Part shown: piece after piece, positions 8,689 through 18,128 of the stretch
Layout of the letters: every line of letters starts with the position of its first letter
Numbering within the stretch: position 1 is the stretch's first letter
Source of the DNA: Ruegeria arenilitoris
GTDB taxonomy: Bacteria; Pseudomonadota; Alphaproteobacteria; Rhodobacterales; Rhodobacteraceae
Assembly: GCF_013031355.1 (NCBI RefSeq)
Contig: NZ_WPZO01000011.1
Span: forward strand, 62,001 to 126,000
Length of the DNA stretch: 64,000 nucleotides
Direction: 5' to 3'
Program-made: the position numbers and the translations under genes
Notes under the pieces: generated by a model
Databases searched by the model: none
Told to the model about the DNA's origin: nothing
What the model saw: only the letters and a program-made list of their open reading frames with translations

Positions 8689-10368
8689 TCATGCTTTTGC
8701 CCCGTCCTGTGGTGTCTTGAACAGATCTTTGCGCAATGTCATCAGCGCGCCGGGGTCGATCCTGGCTTGGATGACTGTCGTTTCCCCCGAAGAAATTGCC
8801 TGATGCAAAGCGGGCCCCAACCCGCCCGGCCCCTCGACCCAAATGCCCTTGCCGCCACAGAGCTCGGCGAATTTGTCAAACCGGGGCGATTTGATTTCGG
8901 CCCCCAGTAGGCGTCCACCATAGAACTCCTGTTGGTAGGCTTTCTCGGCCCCCCAGGCCTCGTTGTCCAGCACAACGATCACGATGGGCAGGTCATGGGA
9001 AATGGCAGTTTGGATTTCGATCATCGTATACCCCACCGCGCCATCACCCATTACCGCGACAACCGGACGGTGGGGGGCTGCGGCCTTGGCACCGATCGCC
9101 GCAGACAGGCCAAATCCGACCAACCCGAAGTCCAGCGGTGTGATCAGCGACATTGGTTCGTAGTGCGCCAGCCGATCGGCGGCTTGCAGGCAGGTGTTGC
9201 CGGTGTCCAGCGTGACGATTGCGTTTTCGGGCAGCGCGTCGCGCAGCTCAGCCAAGGCGCGGCGGGGATGCATGGGCAGAGTCTCGATCGCGGCTTCCTT
9301 GGCACGCTCAACCCGGAGGTTCTCCATTTCGGCACAAAATACGTCACGCCACGGCCCGCAATCGGGTTTGGAGGCGGCATCCACCAGCGCCTCGGCGGTC
9401 AGGCGCGCATCCCCTTGCGCCGCAATTTCTGCGGGGAAATAGCGTCCTATTGCGGAGCCCTCAACATCCACATGCGCAATCCGCGTCTCGGAGCCGACAT
9501 ACTCATTGCTGTGAAAGGTCGAGTTGAACCCGAGCCGCGCGCCCAACACGACCATCACATCGGCCTCTTTGGTCAGGCGGCTGGCCACGCGATTGCCGCG
9601 CGGCCCGGCTTGTCCGGCAAACCACGGGTGACCATGACGCATCACATCGGCATGACCGGTCGAGGCCACAACGGGCACTTGCAATGCTTCTGCCAAAGCG
9701 GTCAGAGCCTCGCGCCCCCTGCCCCATTTGAAGCCCCCACCCGCGAAGATCACCGGGCGCTTCGCTGAGGAAAGCAGTTCAGCCATCGCCGCGATATCAT
9801 CCGGGGCGGCCGGGCCTGGGCGGGCAATGTTCACTGGAGCAGGGTCGAACGCGGGCACCTCAGCCGCAAACAGATCGCGTGGGACGTGCAAAACAACCGG
9901 CCCGCGACGGCCCGAATTCGCCAGCCGGATGGCATCCTCCAGCATCGGCGCCAGCCGCGAAGGGTCGCTGACCATGACCGAGCGTTTGGAGATTGGGGCA
10001 AACAGCGCCACCTGATCGACCTCTTGGAACGTATCCTTGTGCTGATCGGCCCGCGTGATTGCTCCAGCGATGACCACCATCGGGCAATATGCCAACTGCG
10101 CCTCGGCCACTGCTGTGACGATATTGACCACACCGGGCCCGGCCTGCGCGCCCAGCACAATGCCGGGCTTGCCGGTCATTCGCGCCCAGGCATCCGCCAT
10201 ATGCCCTGCCGCGCGCTCATCCCGCGCTCCGACATAGGCCACCTGGCCGCCTTTATACATGGCATCGTACAACTCCAGCATTGAGCCGCCCAACAGGCCG
10301 AACACAGTGTCGATCCCGTTGGCCTTGAGCACTCGATAGACGGCCTCGCCGCCGGTAATGTTGGTCAT
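8689..10368 (-). CDS. thiamine pyrophosphate-dependent enzyme (acetolactate synthase-like)
   Basis: The start at 10368 follows the upstream stop by four bases with GAGGA upstream, giving 559 residues. Three TPP-enzyme domains are visible. The N-terminal Pyr domain carries the catalytic glutamate in GARDERAAGHMADAW. A central domain follows. The C-terminal PP domain has the GDG-X(26-30)-N signature beginning GDGAVGYTMIE and ending near DNEAWG. Relatives include acetolactate synthase, sulfoacetaldehyde acetyltransferase, oxalyl-CoA decarboxylase and 2-oxo acid decarboxylases; I cannot assign one. It is last in the five-gene operon after an aminotransferase, so it may decarboxylate or ligate the 2-oxo acid or aldehyde left after demethylation and deamination. 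That is inference. Confidence 0.85.
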   Translation of the reverse strand: MTNITGGEAVYRVLKANGIDTVFGLLGGSMLELYDAMYKGGQVAYVGARDERAAGHMADAWARMTGKPGIVLGAQAGPGVVNIVTAVAEAQLAYCPMVVIAGAITRADQHKDTFQEVDQVALFAPISKRSVMVSDPSRLAPMLEDAIRLANSGRRGPVVLHVPRDLFAAEVPAFDPAPVNIARPGPAAPDDIAAMAELLSSAKRPVIFAGGGFKWGRGREALTALAEALQVPVVASTGHADVMRHGHPWFAGQAGPRGNRVASRLTKEADVMVVLGARLGFNSTFHSNEYVGSETRIAHVDVEGSAIGRYFPAEIAAQGDARLTAEALVDAASKPDCGPWRDVFCAEMENLRVERAKEAAIETLPMHPRRALAELRDALPENAIVTLDTGNTCLQAADRLAHYEPMSLITPLDFGLVGFGLSAAIGAKAAAPHRPVVAVMGDGAVGYTMIEIQTAISHDLPIVIVVLDNEAWGAEKAYQQEFYGGRLLGAEIKSPRFDKFAELCGGKGIWVEGPGGLGPALHQAISSGETTVIQARIDPGALMTLRKDLFKTPQDGAKA

Positions 10369-10372
10369 GGGT

Positions 10373-12784
10373 CTAGTCCTCGGATCTTTGCACCAGGTTC
10401 TGCGGGTCAAAAACAGCGTCCTCATGGACGGTCACGGGAATTGCGCGGTTCAGGATCTGCACGCTCAACCCATCGCGCGGGGTACCTGCGCGTACGAATA
10501 GCCAACCCAGCGACTTGCCAACCGTGTAACCGAACCCACCCGAGGTCGTCAGACCAACGGGCGTTTCGTTCAGCAACACGGGCTCACCGCCAAGAATATC
10601 AATGTCGTCGGCATGAAGTTCGGCGTAGAGCAGTTGCCAGTCCGGGTCGCGGGTCAGAAGGGCGTCTTTGCCGACAAATTCCCGCCCCTCGGCGCGCACA
10701 AAGCGGTCCAGCCCAACGTCGAACGGGCCGACATCCGTCGTCAATTCGGCGCTCGCGCGATAGGCCTTCTCCATCCGCAACCCGTTGAACGCGTAGGCGC
10801 CCAGATCGACCAACCCATGCTTGGCGCCAGCTTCGAACAAAGCATCATACAACGTTACGACCCGGTCCAGCGGCACATGCAATTCCCACCCAAGCTCGCC
10901 GGTAAAGGACACGCGCAATGCGTAGCAGGCAGTGCCGGCCACGGTGATCTCCTGCCCTGAGAGCCAGGGAAAGGCGGCGTTGCTGAGATCCGCGTCCGTC
11001 AGTTCTTTCAATATCCGGCGCGAGGCTGGACCTGACAGGGCCAGCATCCCCCAATCCGCGCTGCGATTGACCATCTGCACGTCTTCACCGGGTCGGATGT
11101 GAGACCTGATCCAATTAAAATCCGGAGTCGCCCGCGCGATGGCCGAACCGGTGAAATACCGATCCTCGGCAATGCGCCAGATTGTAATTTCGGTCTCGAA
11201 CTTACCCTTTGAGGTCAGCAGGTGATTCAGGCTTATCCGCCCGTCTTTGGTCGGGATCGTGTTGGCCGACACCCGGTCCAGCAAAGCACCCGCATCCTTA
11301 CCGGTAATCTCGAACTGCGCAAACGCACAGAGGTCGATCACACCAGCTGCGGCCCGCGTCGCCTTGGCCTCGGCCATGGCATTTTCGTGCCATTTCTGAT
11401 GACCCCAGCCGATCGGTTCGACCTTGTCGACCTGACCGAAATAGCGAGGGCGTTCCCAGCCCGCGACTTCTCCAAACACCGCACCCTTTGCCGCCAGCCG
11501 GTCATAAAGCGGGTGGCGGTTCAGCGGGCGCAGGCTTTCAAACTGTTTGCCGGGGCACGGCGTGTCATGACGGCGCATGAACTCGTCCTTGGTGCGCTCG
11601 ACGATGAAATGATCGGTGCTGAAATCGCCGTAGCGGCGCGGGTCCATCCCGCGGGTGTTGATCTGGGTTTCACCATGCACCATCCAGTCAGCCAGCACTT
11701 TGCCTGCACCGCCGCCCCAAGCCAATCCGATCGATGACCCGCAGGACAGCCAGACATTCGGTGCACCCGAAGGCCCCACCAACATACCGCCATCTGGCGT
11801 ATGGGTGATCGCCCCGCGCACCACGCGTTTGATCCCCAGATCGGCCAGAATGGGCATCTTGTCCAATGCCACCATCAGGAAATCGCCAATCGAGTCGTAA
11901 TCCGCCTCGAACAGCTCATTTTCGGCAGCCCAGGGCGCGCCTTGCGGCATTTCCCAGATGGTGGGGCAGACATGGCCCTCGTAGATGCCAATCAGGCCCG
12001 ATTTCTGTTCCTGCCGGATATAGCCGCCAAAAGCGTTGTCGCGCATCACGGGCAGTTCGGGGCGGTCCAGAAATTCGGGCACCGTTTCCGTGACCAGATA
12101 GTGGTGCAGGCATGAGACCGAAGGAATTTTCAGCCCGAACCATTCCCCCACCTGATTGGCGTAAGAGCCTGCAGCGATCACCACATGCTCGGCCAGCACA
12201 TCCCCCTTTTCTGTACGCAATAGCCACATGTCGCCCTTGCGCGACGCCCCGGTGACCCGGTTGTGCCGTTCAATCCTGGCCCCGCGCGCACGAGAGGCCG
12301 CGGCCAGCGCCATGGTGACTCCGGACGGGTCTATGTGGCCGTCTTCAAAGGTCTGCACAGCGGCTTTGATGTCAGAGGTCCTGTAATACGGATTGCCCTT
12401 GGCCACCTCGTCCGGCCCGACCAGTTCCATCGGCAGGTCCAGCAACTTGCCGACGCCCATGATCGACTTCATCCAGTCGACCTCATCATCGGTGGTGGCG
12501 ATCCGAAACCCGCCCACCTCGTGCCAACCGATGCTCTGACCGGTTTCCGCCTCGACACGCCTATAGGTCTCAATCGAGGTTTTATTGATCCAACCTGCGA
12601 TCCGGCTGCCGACCGCATGCGCGATCTGGCCCGCCGCGTGCCACGTCGACCCGCTGGTCAGTTCGGCCTTTTCGAACAGGATCGTATCGGTCCAGCCGTT
12701 TTCGGCCAATTGGAACTGGGCGGCAACGCCCATGATCCCGCCACCGATAATGGCGACCTGAGTGGTGCGAAGTGCGTCTGTCAT
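10373..12784 (-). CDS. FAD/GcvT dimethylglycine dehydrogenase-like oxidoreductase (module A, second copy)
   Basis: A full-length 803-residue flavoprotein. The FAD-binding DAO domain (about 1-370) starts VAIIGGGIMGVA and has the GSTWHAAG motif with the putative covalent-FAD His49. A linker domain spans about 370-430, and GcvT plus GcvT C-terminal domains (about 430-800) carry VDLGAYAFNGLRMEKAY and the late GLTTSGGFGYTVGKSLG block. Members demethylate N-methylglycines and transfer formaldehyde-level C1 to folate. It overlaps the preceding paralogue by ATGA, so the two are translationally coupled and may act in sequence on dimethyl and monomethyl intermediates. Overall similarity to its neighbour looks moderate, so this is not a recent duplication. 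Confidence 0.9.
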   Translation of the reverse strand: MTDALRTTQVAIIGGGIMGVAAQFQLAENGWTDTILFEKAELTSGSTWHAAGQIAHAVGSRIAGWINKTSIETYRRVEAETGQSIGWHEVGGFRIATTDDEVDWMKSIMGVGKLLDLPMELVGPDEVAKGNPYYRTSDIKAAVQTFEDGHIDPSGVTMALAAASRARGARIERHNRVTGASRKGDMWLLRTEKGDVLAEHVVIAAGSYANQVGEWFGLKIPSVSCLHHYLVTETVPEFLDRPELPVMRDNAFGGYIRQEQKSGLIGIYEGHVCPTIWEMPQGAPWAAENELFEADYDSIGDFLMVALDKMPILADLGIKRVVRGAITHTPDGGMLVGPSGAPNVWLSCGSSIGLAWGGGAGKVLADWMVHGETQINTRGMDPRRYGDFSTDHFIVERTKDEFMRRHDTPCPGKQFESLRPLNRHPLYDRLAAKGAVFGEVAGWERPRYFGQVDKVEPIGWGHQKWHENAMAEAKATRAAAGVIDLCAFAQFEITGKDAGALLDRVSANTIPTKDGRISLNHLLTSKGKFETEITIWRIAEDRYFTGSAIARATPDFNWIRSHIRPGEDVQMVNRSADWGMLALSGPASRRILKELTDADLSNAAFPWLSGQEITVAGTACYALRVSFTGELGWELHVPLDRVVTLYDALFEAGAKHGLVDLGAYAFNGLRMEKAYRASAELTTDVGPFDVGLDRFVRAEGREFVGKDALLTRDPDWQLLYAELHADDIDILGGEPVLLNETPVGLTTSGGFGYTVGKSLGWLFVRAGTPRDGLSVQILNRAIPVTVHEDAVFDPQNLVQRSED

Positions 12785-15192
12785 TGGAACGCCTCTTTGG
12801 CGGGTTTCAGCGCGGCGCGGGCGGTATAACGGGTGCAGGCGATTTCCACCTCAACGCCCCATGTGCCGTCTGCGGTCGAGAGTTTTTCGTCAAAGAACTT
12901 TGGCAGGTCCGAAATCATCGCCAGCGCAACAGAGCGGCCAAAACGGTAGCTCCACGCGGCAGAGGTGACTTGCCCGACAACCTGCCCATCGAAATACACC
13001 GGCTCATCATGAATCGGGATCGCGCCGGGGTCGTCAAACAGCAGCGAAACGATCCGACGTGCAGGTGTGTGATCCTGCAGCGCCGCTTCGCCGACGAACC
13101 CCGTGCCCATTGCGCAGAACGCGCCCAGACCGGCCTCGTGCGGTGTGGTGCCGGGGGTCAGTTCGTGGCCAAAGGCGCGGAACCCACTTTCGATACGCAG
13201 GCTGCCGCTGGCATAGAGCCCCGCATGGCTGGCCCCTGCTTTCAGCAGCGCCTCATACGCAGCCATGGCCATGTCGGCGGGGATATAAAGTTCATACCCT
13301 TCTTCTCCGGTGAAACTCAGCCGCCCAGCCCAACCGCGCGCAAGGCCGATTTCGACCGGAGCAAAATGAAAGCGTTTCAGGTCAGGAACCAGCGTGTTCG
13401 TGGTCGCCTGCAACACGCTGCGCGCCTTGGCCCCGGCCAAGCCCAGAATGGCATAGCCGCTGGTCACGTCAGTGAACTCCACACGGAAATCGCTGCGGGT
13501 CTCGCGCATGCGTTTGAGAACACGCACAACCTCACCCGCGCCAGTGATCAGCAGATAGGTCTCGGGCCCGTGGCGCTGCACGGTCAGATCACTTTCAATG
13601 CCACCGCGTTCGTTCAGGATCTGGGTGTAGGCGATGCGCCCCTCGGGCACGTCCATCTGCGCCGCGCAGAGGTGGTTGAGAAACGCGCAGGCATCTGGGC
13701 CCTGCACCATGATCTTGCCAAAAGCCGATTGATCCAGAATGGCCGCGCCGCTGCGGCAGGATTGAACCTCTTGCTCCACCTGCTCGCGCCACGCCGGCAC
13801 GCCGAAAGTCAAAGGCAGATGCGCGGCCTCGCCGCCGAAATGCACCGCCCGTTCCCAACCGCCGCGCGCCTCGAACTGCGCGCCCGCCGCCATCAGCCCC
13901 TCGTGAATGGGCGAGCGACGCTGGCCACGTGCGCTGTCCATCACACGTCCCGGATAGGGGTTGTCGTAATGGCGGCCCAACACTTCGGGGATGCGGGCCT
14001 CCAAGGCGCCCAGCACGTTCATCTCGGGGTTGAACCGGCGAATATCGGCCTCGTTCAGCTCCATGGTTGGCTCGCCTGCGATGATCCATTCGGCCATCGC
14101 CCTGCCTGCCCCCCCGGCCAGGGCGATCCCGGTCGAGTTCATACCGCCCATCAGGAACAGACCAGGCACTTCGGGGCTTTCGCCCAGCATGAATTGACTG
14201 TCGAGGGTGAAGCTTTCAGGCCCATTGAGCAGCATCCGAACCTCGGCCCGTTCCAAGGCGGGAATCCGGCGCAGAGCATTTTCCATCATCGGCATGAAAT
14301 GGTCCCAATCCTCATCCAGCAAATCAAAGCTGAAGTCCTTGGGTAAACGGTCCAGAGGCAGGCCCTTGGCGTGCGGTTCAAAACAGCCCACCAGCAACCC
14401 CTCGACATCGTCGCGAGCATAGAGGAACGCGTCCTGATCGTTCAGCGTCGGCAGATGCGCACCCTTACCAAGCGCCTGCACCTCGGCCAGCGGTTTGGTC
14501 AGGATGTAGAAATGCTCGCAGGCATAAAGCGGCATATGGGCGCCGGCCATCGCCGCCACTTCGCGAGACCAGAGGCCGCAGGCAATCACAACCTCGTCGG
14601 CCGCGATCACATGGTCCCCCACCTCAACGCCCGAGATGCGCCCGGCCTTCTTTTGCAGGCCCGTCACGGCTGTATCTTCGAAGATCTGCACACCACGCGC
14701 CCGCGCGCCTTTCGACAGCGCCAACGCCACGTCCGAAGGGTTCACGCGACCATCTGCCGGGGACCAAACCGCACCGATCACATCATCCGTTTCGATCAGC
14801 GGCCAAAGTTCTTTCGCGCGGTTGGCATCGACAACTTCGGCCTCAAGCCCAAAGGCACGACCCAATGAGACCTGCCGTTTGATATTGGTCAGCCGGTCCG
14901 CGTTGGTGGCCAGCGTCAACGATCCGGTCTGGGTCCAGCCGGTAGCCTGCCCGGTTTCGCGCTCCAACTCACCATAGAGGTCGATCGAATAGTTGATCAG
15001 TTTGGTCAGTGTCGCCGAAGGCCGCAGGCGGCGCACCAGACCGGCGGCATGCCAAGTGGTGCCCGAGGTCAGCTTCGAACGCTCCAGCACCACGATATCT
15101 TTGCGCCCCTGACGGGCCAGGTGATACGCGATCGAGCAGCCGATGACTCCACCGCCGATCACAACGGTGCGGGCATGGGATGGCAGGGTCAT
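12781..15192 (-). CDS. FAD/GcvT dimethylglycine dehydrogenase-like oxidoreductase (module A, first copy)
   Basis: 803 residues with the same architecture as its downstream neighbour: a Rossmann motif (VVIGGGVIGCSIAYHLA, about 10-26), GTTWHAAG with His48, a DAO domain to about 370, then GcvT domains ending with the VTSAAWSYRFGRSVALA strand. The DAO domain has the MGGMNSTGIALAGGAGRAMA glycine-rich FAD element. It overlaps the aminotransferase gene upstream and the second dehydrogenase downstream by four bases each. The likely reaction is oxidative N-demethylation in the cytoplasm with folate as C1 acceptor. The exact substrate is unknown. Confidence 0.9.
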   Translation of the reverse strand: MTLPSHARTVVIGGGVIGCSIAYHLARQGRKDIVVLERSKLTSGTTWHAAGLVRRLRPSATLTKLINYSIDLYGELERETGQATGWTQTGSLTLATNADRLTNIKRQVSLGRAFGLEAEVVDANRAKELWPLIETDDVIGAVWSPADGRVNPSDVALALSKGARARGVQIFEDTAVTGLQKKAGRISGVEVGDHVIAADEVVIACGLWSREVAAMAGAHMPLYACEHFYILTKPLAEVQALGKGAHLPTLNDQDAFLYARDDVEGLLVGCFEPHAKGLPLDRLPKDFSFDLLDEDWDHFMPMMENALRRIPALERAEVRMLLNGPESFTLDSQFMLGESPEVPGLFLMGGMNSTGIALAGGAGRAMAEWIIAGEPTMELNEADIRRFNPEMNVLGALEARIPEVLGRHYDNPYPGRVMDSARGQRRSPIHEGLMAAGAQFEARGGWERAVHFGGEAAHLPLTFGVPAWREQVEQEVQSCRSGAAILDQSAFGKIMVQGPDACAFLNHLCAAQMDVPEGRIAYTQILNERGGIESDLTVQRHGPETYLLITGAGEVVRVLKRMRETRSDFRVEFTDVTSGYAILGLAGAKARSVLQATTNTLVPDLKRFHFAPVEIGLARGWAGRLSFTGEEGYELYIPADMAMAAYEALLKAGASHAGLYASGSLRIESGFRAFGHELTPGTTPHEAGLGAFCAMGTGFVGEAALQDHTPARRIVSLLFDDPGAIPIHDEPVYFDGQVVGQVTSAAWSYRFGRSVALAMISDLPKFFDEKLSTADGTWGVEVEIACTRYTARAALKPAKEAFQ

Positions 15193-16478
15193 GGCAGCAC
15201 TCCGTCGCGGATCATGTCGGACAGGGTGGCGCGAAACGCCTCCAGCGCCTCATCGACCAGCTCCGAATTATGAGCGGCCGAGGTGAGACCCGATGTGTAG
15301 GACATGATATCCACCCCACGTGCCAACATACCGTCGCGATAGGCTTTGACCGTTCCCTTGGACATCCCGCGGATCCGAGCCGGGCTGAGACCGTCTATGG
15401 TGTCTCTCCCGAAGAACACGTGAAAGACCGAGCTGTCGCCATAGGCCAACCCGACAATGCCCAAATCCGACAACGCGGTGTTCATGCCGTCGCGCATCCG
15501 GGCCGCCATTGCGTCGGCTTGGGCCTGCGCCTCGCCACTTGCCAGCAACGGCATCGCGGCACAGGCCGCGGCGGCCACCAGGGGCGAGGCATTGAACGTG
15601 CCCTTGTGGCTGACCGCTGGCGCAATGCCCTGACGGGCAGTCGTGTTGTTCATCAATTCCATGATCTCGGCCCGTCCACAGACCGCGCCGCCCGGCAGAC
15701 CCCCTGTGACGATCTTGGCCAGGGTCGTCAGGTCGGGCACGATTTCATCGCGAGCCTGTCGCCCGCCGGGCGACCAACGGAACCCGCTGATGATCTCATC
15801 AAAGATCAGCACCACGCCAGCCGCCCGCGCCACGTTGTGCAATGCCCGTAACGTCCCGGTCGACAGCGGCACAGATCCGTAATTGGCCCCCGAAGCTTCA
15901 ATGATGACCGTACCGATGCGTTCATCCTGCAAAGCGTGTTCCATCGCTTTGGGCTCAGCCGCACAGACATGGATCAACTCGTTCACCACGTCCGGGACAC
16001 CCAGCGACGCGGATTGAAGGGTTCCGGGTTTTGCGCCCTTGAGCACGTGGTCGTGCCAGCCGTGATAATGCCCGTCCACCCGCAGCACATGATCCTTGCC
16101 GGAATGCGCGCGGCCCAGTCGCAAGGCCAGCATGGTCGCCTCGCTGCCCGAAGCGGTAAACCGCGTCCGCTCGGCACAGGGGTAAAGTCGATTGATCCAT
16201 TCGGCCCAGAGGATTTCGGCCTCATGACAGTCGGCACTAAAAATCGCCTTTCCGGCCTGCGTTCTGATCGCCTCGACGATTGCGGGATGCCCATGCCCCA
16301 GCATCTGGCTGGCACTGCCCATCTTGAAATCGATATAGCGTCGGCCTTCGGTGTCCCATTTTTCGGCCCCTTGCGCGCGATCAATGTAAACAGGGTGCGG
16401 ATCGCGATAACGCAGTTCGTGGCTGACACCACCCGGAAGGGCTGCGCGAGCGCGCAGACTGAGGTCAGAGTTGTTCAT
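15189..16478 (-). CDS. class III aminotransferase, glutamate-1-semialdehyde aminomutase-like
   Basis: A 429-residue PLP enzyme of the class III (GSAM) branch. The start region ALPGGVSH, the PLP-phosphate loop FTASGSEATMLALR, the Asp of IFDEIISGFR and the Schiff-base lysine in LTTLAKIVTGGLPGG are all intact. The context is catabolic, not tetrapyrrole synthesis, so it is probably not hemL. It overlaps both the MttB homologue and the dehydrogenase by four bases (ATGA). A role in transaminating, or moving the amino group of, the fully demethylated amine is likely, which fits the TPP enzyme at the operon's end. Confidence 0.88.
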   Translation of the reverse strand: MNNSDLSLRARAALPGGVSHELRYRDPHPVYIDRAQGAEKWDTEGRRYIDFKMGSASQMLGHGHPAIVEAIRTQAGKAIFSADCHEAEILWAEWINRLYPCAERTRFTASGSEATMLALRLGRAHSGKDHVLRVDGHYHGWHDHVLKGAKPGTLQSASLGVPDVVNELIHVCAAEPKAMEHALQDERIGTVIIEASGANYGSVPLSTGTLRALHNVARAAGVVLIFDEIISGFRWSPGGRQARDEIVPDLTTLAKIVTGGLPGGAVCGRAEIMELMNNTTARQGIAPAVSHKGTFNASPLVAAAACAAMPLLASGEAQAQADAMAARMRDGMNTALSDLGIVGLAYGDSSVFHVFFGRDTIDGLSPARIRGMSKGTVKAYRDGMLARGVDIMSYTSGLTSAAHNSELVDEALEAFRATLSDMIRDGVLP

Positions 16479-18019
16479 TCAGGTCGTCCGATTTGGGTCC
16501 GTGTCAGACGGATGTCAAAACTTTCCCGCAAAGCGCGGTCCAGGTGATCAGGGATATGTGTAGGAAAATGGCTTTTCAGGATTTCGCGCGCGCGTTCGCG
16601 CGCCACATCTCCGATCCTCTGGCCGCCCTGTTCCTGCCAATCGCGCGGCGCCCGGCGGTCGCCGATTTCGGGGTAGAAGTAGTCCGATTTCATCCGACGA
16701 AACGTATGCATTTCGCCAAGGTAGTGACCCTCTCCGCGGCATACGTCCGCAATAACATCCGCGGCAATGTTTTCCGGCGTTGCCTCTATCCCGCGAATGG
16801 TGCGCAGAATGTTTCCCAGCAGATCGTTGTCGCTGACATAGGCGGCATGGCTGACGCCCAGAAGGCTCGACATCATGCCCGCCGCCTGGGTGACGATGTT
16901 TGACCCCGCATGGGCCGCCATGGTTACGGCCAGTGACTTTTCGGCCCCGTATTGAGCGTCCAGCCGCTTGGCATCGGTGATCCCGGCGATCGAGCTGGTA
17001 GGCAGATCCCAATGCCGTCCCATCTGCGCAGCCCCCGCCATCAGAATGGCCTGCTCACCGCCGCCACCGCTCATCGAACCGGTGCGTAGATCGGCAACCA
17101 GCGGTTTGGGCGCAAAGATTGCCTTTACCTCGGGATCGACCAGACGCGCAAAGACCATCCCGGCCAGAGTTTCAGCCACCGCCTGAACCAACGATCCCGC
17201 AATTGTCGCCGGGCTGGTCGCCCCGGCCTGCCCGGCACTGATCAACTGAACGGGAAAGCCTGCCTTGATCGCCAATTCCAGCACTTCACAGGCTTCTTCC
17301 GCAAAGCGCATCGGCGGGACCACATGGCAGACCATGACCGTCAGAAAAGGGCGGGCGCGAAACGCGGCCTCACCACCTGCGATGCAGTAGCAAAGCTCGG
17401 CGATCCGGGCGACGTTTTGTGGCTCGGTGATCGAAATCGACACATGTTTGGACGTGCCCGCCAAGCAGGCATAGGCCGTATTGATGTCCATCAGAGCATT
17501 GTCTTCAATGTCCCGCGCCACCACCGACCGGCTGAAATGGTGGATATTGTCCATCTGATCCACGATCCGCGCCGCGTCATAGAGATCTTGCAAAGTGGAG
17601 TCGCGATAGTCGTGGGTATCAAGGTCGAACACGCCCGGCGCCGCCCCGCCGGTCGACATATGCACGCGCGCCCCTTCGATCTTCAGATCGCGGTCAGGCT
17701 GTTGCCCGCAGAGCGTGAAACCGCGTTGCGCCCCGTCAATGGCCCACCGAACCAGATCGGGGGGAAACAGCAAACGCCCCTCGTCCGTTATCGTCCCGCC
17801 AGCCGAAAGCACCCTGTCAATCATCGATGGAATGGCCTGACTTAAACCAAGCGTTTCCAGCAGCGAAAAGGCAGTGTTCTCGACCAGCTTCACCTCATCC
17901 TCAGAAAGCGGCTTCAGACGGCCACCAATTACCCCTGGCCAGACCGGCAGAGCGTTTTCGTCCTGGGTGGTATCTTTCAGGCGGTCTTTTCGACCTCTGC
18001 GGCGACTGGGATTGACCAT
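16475..18019 (-). CDS. non-pyrrolysine MttB/trimethylamine methyltransferase family protein (module A)
   Basis: 514 residues from ATG 18019; a GTG at 18049 is an alternative start. Family blocks shared with the homologue at 40414 include FRDSTLQDLYD/G, CHVVPP, QAGATSPA, DLRTG(S/A)M and GEGHYLG. No internal amber codon. The N-terminus is Arg/Lys-rich (SRRRGRKDRLK). Family enzymes demethylate quaternary amines such as glycine betaine with a corrinoid protein as acceptor; no such protein is encoded in the window. It heads the operon MttB - aminotransferase - two dehydrogenases - TPP enzyme, and is divergent from a LysR gene across an intergenic region with repeated half-sites. Confidence 0.86.
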   Translation of the reverse strand: MVNPSRRRGRKDRLKDTTQDENALPVWPGVIGGRLKPLSEDEVKLVENTAFSLLETLGLSQAIPSMIDRVLSAGGTITDEGRLLFPPDLVRWAIDGAQRGFTLCGQQPDRDLKIEGARVHMSTGGAAPGVFDLDTHDYRDSTLQDLYDAARIVDQMDNIHHFSRSVVARDIEDNALMDINTAYACLAGTSKHVSISITEPQNVARIAELCYCIAGGEAAFRARPFLTVMVCHVVPPMRFAEEACEVLELAIKAGFPVQLISAGQAGATSPATIAGSLVQAVAETLAGMVFARLVDPEVKAIFAPKPLVADLRTGSMSGGGGEQAILMAGAAQMGRHWDLPTSSIAGITDAKRLDAQYGAEKSLAVTMAAHAGSNIVTQAAGMMSSLLGVSHAAYVSDNDLLGNILRTIRGIEATPENIAADVIADVCRGEGHYLGEMHTFRRMKSDYFYPEIGDRRAPRDWQEQGGQRIGDVARERAREILKSHFPTHIPDHLDRALRESFDIRLTRTQIGRPE

Positions 18020-18089
18020 AGACTCATGAGATTTGCTTTTCGTCTGCACAATCTTTTCAGAGCTTTTCTATATTTACAAAGGCATCGTG

Positions 18090-18118
18090 CTCATCAATAG
18101 ATGAGTTAAACTACTCAT
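18090..18118. promoter_or_regulatory. tandem LysR half-sites between divergent genes
   Basis: Three alternating half-sites are visible: CTCATC (18090-18095), GATGAG (18100-18105) and CTCAT (18114-18118). They form two overlapping inverted repeats, CTCATC-aata-GATGAG and ATGAGT-N6-ACTCAT. This fits a LysR recognition plus activation site controlling the module A operon and the LysR gene. Confidence 0.55.
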
Positions 18119-18128
18119 TAGGCTTGGC

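Noticed and set aside
12772..14346. 524-codon plus-strand open frame opposite a module A dehydrogenase
   Set aside because: Same cause: antisense to a well-supported gene, with no family features and no sensible ribosome site.
15189..16478. hemL for tetrapyrrole synthesis
   Set aside because: Similar family, but translationally coupled inside a demethylation operon, which argues for a catabolic aminotransferase.
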